DNA of 64,000 bases, from NCBI GenBank assembly GCA_963682175.1, contig OY821771.1, positions 12,709,001 through 12,773,000 of the forward strand, in the 5' to 3' direction. The notes below the pieces were generated by a model. It was not told where the DNA came from, did no database searches, and worked only from the letters and a program-made list of their open reading frames with translations. The stretch is from Triglochin maritima (Eukaryota; Streptophyta; Magnoliopsida; Alismatales; Juncaginaceae). Below, piece after piece: positions 56,191-64,000 of the stretch. The position numbers and the translations under genes were made by a program. Position 1 is the first letter of the stretch. Every line of letters begins with the position of its first letter.

Positions 56191-56342
56191 TATACACTAA
56201 AAATAAGACCCGCCACCACATGTTGCAAAGTGGTGGCGTCGGGTCTACTTCGAAAAATATTTTTAATCCATGTTTATTCTGGAATTTTTTTTAATAATTT
56301 TATTTTGAAAAATTTCCAAACAATAATGCTGCGTTACTTAAG

Positions 56343-57333
56343 TTGGAATGGAATAGAGGTCATAATGTAATAAGATGACAATGGAATGGAATTGTGATTC
56401 CATTATTCTTGTGGTTGGTGGGGACATTTGGAAATTGACATAGGAAATGAATAATGATTTCATTCTTTTGTTTGGTCAGTTTTCTAAAGGGAATGTAATT
56501 AATGGATTTTATTTCCTAATATGCCCTTATATGCATAAGAGATATGATAAATAAAAAAATACAATATTAATTTCTAAATTTGCAATGATTAAGAAAAATT
56601 AAATAAACATTTAAAATATTTTTCATTAATGATCAAAAATATAAACTAAAATATATGTCCTCAATAAAACAATTCCTTCAAAAAGTGTTCATTCTCCTCA
56701 TCAGTGAGACTAAAAAAAGATATTGTTATATGATCATGACGTATTAAATGCATGATGTCTCTTGGGTGTTGAGAACTCGTGCAACTTTGACTCATTTTAT
56801 TATAATTTTATTATTATGTATTTGATCAGTTATTAAGGATATTAGATATATTATGAGATAACTAGTATGTACTTATGCACGTATACCATTATTATTAAAT
56901 ATTATTATTAGAATTGACGTAATCTATGTTTGAGCCAAGAGGAAGTTAATACAAATGAAAGTTCACAATAGTAATCGTAAAGTGTACTTATTCTAACCTC
57001 ATAGAACTTTCGAATTAAATCACGATTGATCCAAACAATGAAATAGAATTGTAAATACATAAAATATAATATAAAAATACATGCATAATTGAAATATCAC
57101 AATGTAATCAAATACATATATATACATACTTCTCTCTCTATATATATTTAATTTAGATGAATACATACACCATTCCTGAGGGTGGAAGCAATCACCATTC
57201 CCTTGTACAAGGGAATCGGGATTCCAATGGAATCACCATTCATTCTCAAAATTCGAAACTAAACATCGAAATTGAATCAAGGATGGAATGGGGATTCCAT
57301 TTCCTCCGATATTGCTACGTGCGTACCAAATGC
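56343..57333. mobile_element. Possible GGAATGGAAT-type MITE or pair of remnants
   Basis: GGAATGGAAT units near 56345-56395 face inverted ATTCCATT units near 57220-57305, and the right end finishes with a GGTACGCACG-like block in reverse complement. Such ends occur in Tourist/Harbinger-type MITEs. A perfect 20-bp palindrome lies at 57197-57216. Boundaries are not resolved. Confidence 0.35.
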
Positions 57334-59779
57334 AGAAGGGAAAGAGGAGAGAGAAAAAGGAGCCGGATTCCCTCAAGCATAATTGATTGATGGGATGTGT
57401 CGTTAAGTGATTTAATGGTGTAGATTTAGAGTAATTTAAGGTTACTTCAATCCATGGCTATTTCTTTGTCTCAAAAGATTTCAAAGTGAGCATTATATTC
57501 CTTCCTCTTTTCATGCCCAACACCAATACAGGGAAGCTAATGTTTTGACAGATCATCTGGCCAATAATGCTCTGCAAAACCAATAAAATTTATCATCTCC
57601 CCACTGAGCTGGACAATCAAGGGAGAGGCTTATTATATACTGATAAGCATGCATTATCATGTATTAGATTTGGTTAACATCTTTTCAAGTTTTGCAGCTC
57701 TTCTAGATTTGCACATGTCTTGCAAAGCATTGGCAAATCACTCTTGGATCCCGCCAAATTACTATTTATGGGTAGTTCCATTCCTTTCTTTCTATCCTTT
57801 TTGGTTAATTATCATCTTATTCTTGCTGAATTTTATTATAATAATCATGACTGGCTTACTATTCAAAGGGGCTGAGCATTTGCAGATCCATATCACTCAT
57901 GTTGTTTTCAACTGGCAACATCATGGCTATCAATGCTAGCTGGACTCAGTTGGTTCTCAGGCTGGGCTCGATTCGACCACAGGATGGTACAGCATAACGG
58001 GCTGGATTAATGTCTTTTCGACTTGGGCCCATGAAGCAATTAGAGATGAGTGGGCTGGTCTTGCCATTTGATTTGGAGATGGATTTCCCTAGGAATCTCG
58101 TTCGGTTTTTTGATCTCTTTTTTGGTTCAGTTAACCTTAAAGTAGAACGGGTTGTACCCGTCCTGAATACAGGTACAAAAAATTAAATCCGTTTACAAAT
58201 TCATACACGTATGCTCATACATGCTTACTCTGTTTATAAACGGATGGAGTACGGGTACGCATTACCTGTACCGTATAACCGTTAAGATATATTCTAAATT
58301 TATATATTATATATCATATTTTTATATATTATATATTATCTTTTTTATATATTATACTCGTCCTAATCGTTTTCTGTATATATTTTTATATACTTAAAGG
58401 TAAGGCTTGTATTTTGGTCACAAATGTTTAGCTCGGTCTTGAGCAAACATTTTTGTACTTGTTTTAGCATCTATAAAAAGGTTATGACTTTGGGAGAAAA
58501 AAATTAAGGTTACTTAAAAAATTTACATTCAACAACGTTATAGACATATGTTGTTTATATGGAAATGTGAATCAATCGGCAATTAATTTTTGGGTTAATT
58601 ACAATTTACACATCTGAATTAAACATTGATTTCAATTTGCACTACTAAACTTTAAAATCTGACAGCTATCTCACCTGAAGTTTCGTTTTGCAATACTTTC
58701 TCCGTATGAATTTTAAAAATTTATTATTTAAACACTCATTTGTTAATTTTTTTTAAAAAATACGTTGTATAAAATTAAAAAAAATTACGTTGTATGTCTA
58801 ATATACCATTAATGCTCATTTCGAATTGACCATCTTGGAAGGTTCTAAAGTATCTTTGATGGAGATAAGTTCCGTAAGCATGAGCTGCGCCATTAATTAG
58901 AGCATGTCAAAGCCGACAACTTATTATATTTCTTATGGTATGATACGATAATTTAATGTATGGAGTCTAACTCAAACTTATTGCTTCCATTAGACAATGG
59001 TTCCGCACGTGATTCTGTCTTCCAATGGTCGGTTTAGTTATCTACATCGTGATTTTTAGCAATTTCCAAACATAAAATTACACAATGAGGATCGACCACT
59101 TGTTCCGACTGATTCAAAACAACGAATCTACCGACTAGACTCACCCTAATTAGTCTACGACTGGGAACAGATCACGTCCATTGACTGTTGGCTGGTCTCA
59201 CTTTTGCCAACTACGTACTCATGCTTCATGGCAACGATGTTTGCTATTTTAAATAGACATCTTTCAAATTTACATTTTTAATTGCATATTTTCAACCTCA
59301 ACTACCAACACGAATTAAATAAACTTTCTCGTTAACTAATTTTCAAATCCCCTCAATATCTACCTGTCGTTAGTGGACAGATAGAGCCATGCATGATACG
59401 GTTAAAATTGTCTACTGTACCATATTAATTGAATTTGTCTGCCTCAAACCAAACATATTAATAGGAAATTCTCATGTTCATACTTGTAACTTGTAAGGCA
59501 ACTAATTGAGTTAGTCCACCAGCATGCAAAAGGCATATATATGCTGCCATGCATGGGATCTAACGAAATATTAAACAAATCAATCACAACTTGTTGCTTG
59601 AGTTATCCTTATCAGAAATTATATGATGAGCATTAATGAACACATACGTACGTATATTTTCATTTCCGTATTCTTTTTCTACCGCCTAAGGATTTTTTTC
59701 GTTTATTTTCTGATTTAGTAGGCATCGCAGTGTAATTCGATCTCATACCTCTATTTTCAAGTATTGTGAACTTCAACTC
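57334..59779. other. Intergenic DNA, no gene recognised
   Basis: AT-rich. The open frame at 57649-57939 has a hydrophobic stretch but no family motif. 58270-58380 is dominated by TATAT runs. No terminal repeats were identified. Confidence 0.45.
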
Positions 59780-59846
59780 GCACACGCTCCTCGTAGACAC
59801 GACTTGTACTTGTCGCGTCTTCACCGACGTCGTGCACTTGCGATTA
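59780..59846 (+). repeat. Degenerate Athila LTR end fragment
   Basis: CGACTTGTACTTGTCGCGTC followed by TTCACCGACGTCGTGCACTTGCG matches the conserved final block of the Athila LTRs (compare 11121-11166). The rest of the LTR is not recognisable. Confidence 0.6.
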
Positions 59847-60430
59847 TTATAACTGAATCAATCAGTTTCTCACACACAATTGCATGTCTCCAAGAGAATG
59901 CCTTAGTTATAAATTACAAATTCCTTAGTCCTATGAAAATTAAGACCTTGATATTTTTAATCAAAATCTTTATTAGAGAATTATCATGTACCTACAAAAA
60001 AAAGTTGATTGCATGTTTTCAAATATTTTGATATTTTTTAGATTGGAGACACGAACACCAACATTATATCCTCCTAACTTGATTTTGAACATTTATGCAG
60101 ATGAAAGCTAAATAAGATTTAATGCACCAGAAAGGAACTATAAATACGTTGATGCATATCTATGATGTTTTTGTATTTTCGTAGATATAGTGTAGGATTC
60201 TAGCCTAATCCTAATCCTAATTGTGCTTTGTGGTTGTTTAGGTGGTGATTAGAGATGGACGGCTGGGATTGAGAGGAGATGGAATGGATGGCTTGGATTG
60301 AAGATGGATGGATGGAGGGTTGAGATGGAGAGGGGATGAGATGAGTGGTGGAGATGGATGGATTGGATTGGATGGTGTGGATTGAGGGGAGGAGATATTT
60401 GGGGGGAAAGCTCTCTCTCCCTCACTCGTT

Positions 60431-60431
<1 letters not shown>

Positions 60432-60471
<40 letters not shown>
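60432..60471. repeat. (CT)20 microsatellite
   Basis: Uninterrupted CT run in the solo LTR, in the place of the CT-rich leader of the Gypsy-1 LTR. Confidence 0.95.
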
Positions 60472-60472
<1 letters not shown>

Positions 60473-60886
60473 GCAGTGGTGTTCCGGTGAGGAAGGCGGT
60501 GGGGATCTCCGGCAAGGTGAAGATCGGCTCCGGGTGGTTGGTGGCTTGTGGTGAGTGTTGGTTTTCACCCTTCCGCACGTTGTTTCTCTCTCCCTCAACC
60601 TAACTCGTGTGCTGGGGTTGTGGTTGTTTGGTGGAGGTCGTCGGAGGTGGATTCGTGAGTGTGGATCGTCGAGGAGGAGTGGATCGTCGTTTGGACGCGA
60701 GGTTCGTCGACGGATCGTGATTTGGGGAGGTGCGCTCGTGGAGGCGTCGTCGTGGTTCTTCAAAGGTCTCTTCAGACCTTTAGGTATGTCAAGCTCGCTC
60801 ACTTAATTACCGTGAGTATTTGGAAGTCGACGGTAGGCCGTTTGGCTCGTCGCGAGTAAATGTGCAGCAGATTTCACTGCCTGATC

Positions 60887-61572
60887 GGTCGACCGGTTGG
60901 TGCAAACGGTCGACCGTTCGTGAAGAGAATTCGGGCTCTGCCTCAAATCGGTCGAACGATGTCTGTGGGGCGGTCGACCGATTGTGCATTGGAGGCAAGT
61001 CTGGTGAGTTTCGGTCGACCGGGTCCCCTTTGCCGGTCGACCGTGTGCATTGTCTTAAGTCGGTTGGGGGGGGGGGGGCGTAGACTATATAAACGGTCGA
61101 CCGCTCTTTGATCTCGTCCGACCGTGACTTAAGTGGACTTGTGGTCGGTTCGACTGAATGTGGTTTCGGTCGACCGGACTTGTGCGCTGAGCGTGGGAAA
61201 CGCTCTGGAGGGATTCGGTCGACCGAGATGTGCTCGGCGTTCGACCGAATTTATGGCGCGAGTGAGGGATTTTTCCCTGGACAGATTCGGTCGACCGAGA
61301 TGTGCTCGGCGTTCGACCGAATTCGTTGTGGAGTTGTGGGATTTTGTTCCCTGGTGACTTTCGGTCGACCGGGACCCCTTTGTCGGTCGACCGATTGGTC
61401 GTTTTGTTCGTTGAACCGGGAGTTGACCATCTAAACGGTCGACCGTCCCTTGATTTGGGTTCGACCGAACGAGTGTGGTGTTGGGAATCGGTCGACCGAT
61501 GGAGTGCCGGTCGAAGTGGATTGCCCTGTATTTGCTTGATTCGGTCGACCGGGACTTTTGGTTCGGTCGACC
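60887..61572. repeat. Array of fifteen GGTCGACC palindromes
   Basis: Starts at 60887, 60908, 60972, 61013, 61035, 61095, 61168, 61217, 61289, 61363, 61385, 61437, 61490, 61543 and 61565. A spacer around GGGACCCCTTTG is shared with the Gypsy-1 array; most other spacers differ. Confidence 0.96.
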
Positions 61573-61689
61573 GTTTGTGTCCTGTTTTGCACTATGGAGG
61601 TGTTGTTGTCGTGGTCGTCCGTGTGAGGCGAGTTGTGGTGCCGATGTTCTTCTGGCAAGTGTGCTAGGTGCACGAGGGTTGCGGTGGTT

Positions 61690-62175
61690 GGTTGAGATTA
61701 GACCTGGAGCCCCGTAACCGTGTGTGAGCTTGGGATTGGCTGAAATAGGCCTGAGGCCCAGCTTAGAATTGTGGTGTTGCGGCGGTTGGTTGAAAGAGAC
61801 CTGGAGCCCCGTGACTGTGTGAGAGTTGTGGTTGGTTGAAAATAGACCTGGAGCCCAGCTAGTCTGTACGGAGTTGGTTGAAAATAGACCTGGAGCTCCG
61901 TAGTGCGTTCGGGTTGGTTGAAAATAGACCTGGAGCCTGAGCAAGGACCGCGTGTAGGGGTTGGTTGAAAATAGACCTGGAGCCCTTATACGTTTGGGTT
62001 GGTTGAAAATAGACCTGGAGCCCTTGGTCGTGTTGTGGTAGCTGCGGTTGGTTGAGATTAGACCTGGAGCCCAGCTTGGCGACGAGTGTGTCGCGGCGGT
62101 TGGTTGAGATTAGACCTGGAGCCCCGTGACTGTGGTGGGTGCGGCGGTTGGTTGAGATTAGACCTGGAGCCCCGT
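61690..62175 (+). repeat. Tandem repeat, unit about 45 bp, ten or more copies
   Basis: Each unit contains GGTTGGTTGA, then A/T-rich TAGACCTGGAGCC. Exact GACCTGGAGC starts at 61701, 61798, 61845, 61887, 61927, 61974, 62012, 62061, 62113 and 62161, with a degraded copy near 61747. Unit length varies from 38 to 52 bp. Confidence 0.93.
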
Positions 62176-62609
62176 ACCAGTAGTGTGTCCTGTGGTTGAG
62201 TTTGAGAGAGCCCTGGTGTTGGGCGTGTTGAGATGTTTTTCTTGGGTTGTAGAATTGCATGCTAGGATGCTTTTATTTCGTACATTTAGAGTTTGGCATA
62301 CGGGATTTCCTTCTGGAAACTCAGGCATTGTTGCATGTTTACTTTCAGGCCGTGATTGACATTAGGGGGTGGTGACCGAGGAGAGGAGCGCTGCTACCGG
62401 ATCCAACTTTCTCTCAGTTGAGGTCGTGTGATTACTGCTTCCTTTGTATATGCTTTTGATGTAATCATAACTTTTGTATACTCTGATGTTCGGATATATA
62501 TTATATATATGTTGGTGCACTTGTGTCCCTTTTATTGCGTAATATATTCTGTTGATTGAGTGTTTATAAATTTTAAAATTTTCCGCTGTTTTGAGGATGT
62601 TACATATAG

Positions 62610-63132
62610 ACATGCCACATTTAGTCCCAAATATTATTTAGACTCTAGATTGATTTGAACGCGCGGTGTTACTACTTACAAACCGTACCCTAAGGACTTT
62701 GTTATGTAATTGAAATTCTTTATCTAACCTAGGTTATTAACAAGTTTCAAATGGGAGCTGTTAGACACGTAGACAACTCATGCTTCTCCAATTAATATAT
62801 TATGTCTCACAATCGTGGGGACTGGGGAATAGGAAGACCCAATTTCTGATTCAATTATAATATTGACATTTTTATTAGATCATGAAAGGAAATGAGCTCT
62901 CATAATCTCATACGCATGCGTGGCGGCATATGCTTTTGGATGTGTATGAGTCATGTTCAGACATATGCAAATATTGGCATATGTTTTAATATTAGTTTTG
63001 GTAGGAGAGAGTCGTGGAATATGAAAATTATATATTTAATTTGTGTATATTTCAAAGTGAACACAGTGTTTCTCTGTAATATAATTAAGGGCATATCATT
63101 TATCTACATTATGTTTCATCTATTAAGAGACA
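62610..63132. other. Intergenic DNA, nothing recognised
   Basis: AT-rich, with no coding family or repeat structure seen. Confidence 0.5.
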
Positions 63133-63160
63133 TCTAGAGACTAGAGACTAGAGACTAGAG
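63133..63160. repeat. (CTAGAGA)4 short tandem repeat
   Basis: Four exact 7-bp units next to the Athila-type LTR end. Confidence 0.9.
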
Positions 63161-63166
63161 ACTCGT

Positions 63167-64000
63167 TGTTTAAACGTTTTATTAATAACCACAAGTGCAC
63201 GGCCGCGATAAAGCGGTGACAAGTACGGGTCGATCCGCAGGGAGTTGAGTGTCATCTGGTTTGTCTGAAATCAAGCGATGAATACAGGGAGAAAAGATGT
63301 GATTACGCTAAATCTAAACTACACTATACTACGAAGTAAAAAATGCGAAAGAAAACAACAAAAGATTGGAAATCAGAAAGAGAAACCCCTAAGAGGTGAA
63401 GTGTGTGCATGTAAGCATTTATGTGTGTGTGTGTGTCTTCATGCATAGGAAGTCTCTAAAGATGTGGCAAAACCTATCAATCCATTCACACAACGTATCA
63501 GCAATTACTACTTGATTAATATAAGATTAGCCTCACCATGAGAAGTGTCTAAAGATATGGCAAGACTCATAAAAAACCATAAACTTATGTGAAGAACAAA
63601 GGTAAGCATGGGAGGTGTCTAAATGTTATGGCAAGACCCATCAAAACAAAGTTTCTTCAATCAATCAAGCAAGCAAACACAAATACAAACACATAACTAA
63701 CATGTAGCATATTCAACAGGAAATTCCAGTCATTAAACATGAGAAAACTAAGCATGGGAAGTGTCGAAATCTTATGGGAAAATCCATCAAAATTCCCCAA
63801 CATGTAGATGGTTAAAATACCCCCAATGAACATACAAAAATGCAAGTCCACACAATCAAAAATTCATCAAACATCCAAACATCACAATATATATGAACAT
63901 CATCTTCACCCCCCCAAAAGGGATGGATCTACTCACTACACATTATTCTAGTAATTAAACTAAAGAAGAAATGAGACATTTAGCCTAAGATCAAAGAAAT
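63167..64000 (-). repeat. Athila-type LTR, minus orientation, runs off the window
   Basis: Starts TGTTTAAACGTTTTATTAAT and continues with the inverted Athila end block CAAGTGCACGGCCGCGATAA...AAGTACGGGTCG (about 63189-63231). It is similar to, but distinct from, the Athila-C LTR (19122 onward). A (TG)n run is at about 63422-63436. Four copies of a motif near GCATGGGAAGTGTCTAAA followed by ATGGCAA.ACCCATCAA start near 63441, 63536, 63605 and 63751. The rest of the element lies outside the window. Confidence 0.8.

Larger units (their letters stand above)
60191..62604 (+). mobile_element. Solo Gypsy-type LTR (2414 bp)
   Basis: TGTAGGATTCTAG to GAGGATGTTACA, with a perfect TATAG duplication (60186-60190, 62605-62609) and no internal region. 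Blocks GATGGACGGCTG, GGCATACGG..TTTCCTT.TGGAAACTCA and the end TTTTCCGCTG..TTGAGGA.GTTACA match the Gypsy-1 LTR, so it is a related family. It carries a CT microsatellite, fifteen GGTCGACC sites and a tandem repeat. Open frames within it rich in Gly-Arg-Pro and Ser-Thr-Asp-Arg are translations of the palindrome array, not genes. Confidence 0.93.

Noticed and set aside
57649..57939. Hydrophobic 96-codon open frame
   Set aside because: One Leu/Ile-rich segment but no family motif, no neighbouring exons and atypical AT-rich context; not supported as a gene.
60249..60578. Arg/Glu-repeat open frame
   Set aside because: Produced by the (CT)20 microsatellite on the minus strand.
61129..61944. 271-codon minus-strand open frame in the solo LTR
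   Set aside because: It consists of translated palindrome units and the 45-bp tandem repeat, inside an LTR.

Overview
This window is plant nuclear DNA from an angiosperm; the sequence does not identify the species. It is AT-rich and intergenic, and nearly all of it consists of LTR retrotransposons inserted into one another. I find no intact host gene, tRNA, rRNA or CRISPR array. Every recognisable coding region is of transposon origin, except two fragments of a G-type (S-locus) lectin receptor-like kinase.

Layout: 1-3.85 kb holds a foldback MITE that cuts off a decayed PIF/Harbinger transposase, an S-locus-glycoprotein fragment, a CACTA end and purine-rich DNA. From 3.85 to 53.5 kb is one nested stack, resolved by LTR ends and target-site duplications (TSDs). 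Gypsy-1 (chromovirus-like Ty3/Gypsy, 5' LTR at 3849) has its 3' LTR split by Athila-A (10011-18525, TSD ATTAG), which itself contains a solo Athila LTR (15033-16220, TSD GTTGA). The Gypsy-1 3' LTR is then cut at 19121 by Athila-C (minus strand, 19122-53498). Athila-C carries Copia-A in its 5' LTR (27252-53119, TSD AATTG). Copia-A carries Athila-B in its RNase H region (34602-50539, TSD GTTGG). Athila-B carries Copia-B in its open reading frame (minus strand, 37522-46906, TSD CGTAC/CCTAC). From 53.5 to 64 kb are the kinase N-terminal fragment, several weak terminal-repeat elements, a solo Gypsy-type LTR (60191-62604, TSD TATAG) and an Athila-type LTR running off the right edge.

The elements are mostly dead. 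Gypsy-1 has at least six stops and lacks the two catalytic aspartates of reverse transcriptase. Copia-A and Copia-B carry frameshifts. All three Athila elements lack reverse transcriptase and integrase and so would need helper enzymes. Athila-B is notable: apart from the Copia-B insertion it has an open frame of about 470 codons that keeps the Gag zinc knuckle but lacks the capsid and protease domains.

The most unusual signal is a set of short palindrome arrays in the LTRs. The 8-mer GGTCGACC is repeated 10-15 times in two Gypsy-type LTRs and 6-9 times in Copia LTRs. Athila elements carry other palindromes in U3, and again at the same distance (about 137-186 nt) after the primer-binding site. 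In three elements, whole palindrome units differ between the two LTRs of one element, so the units have been gained or lost since insertion.
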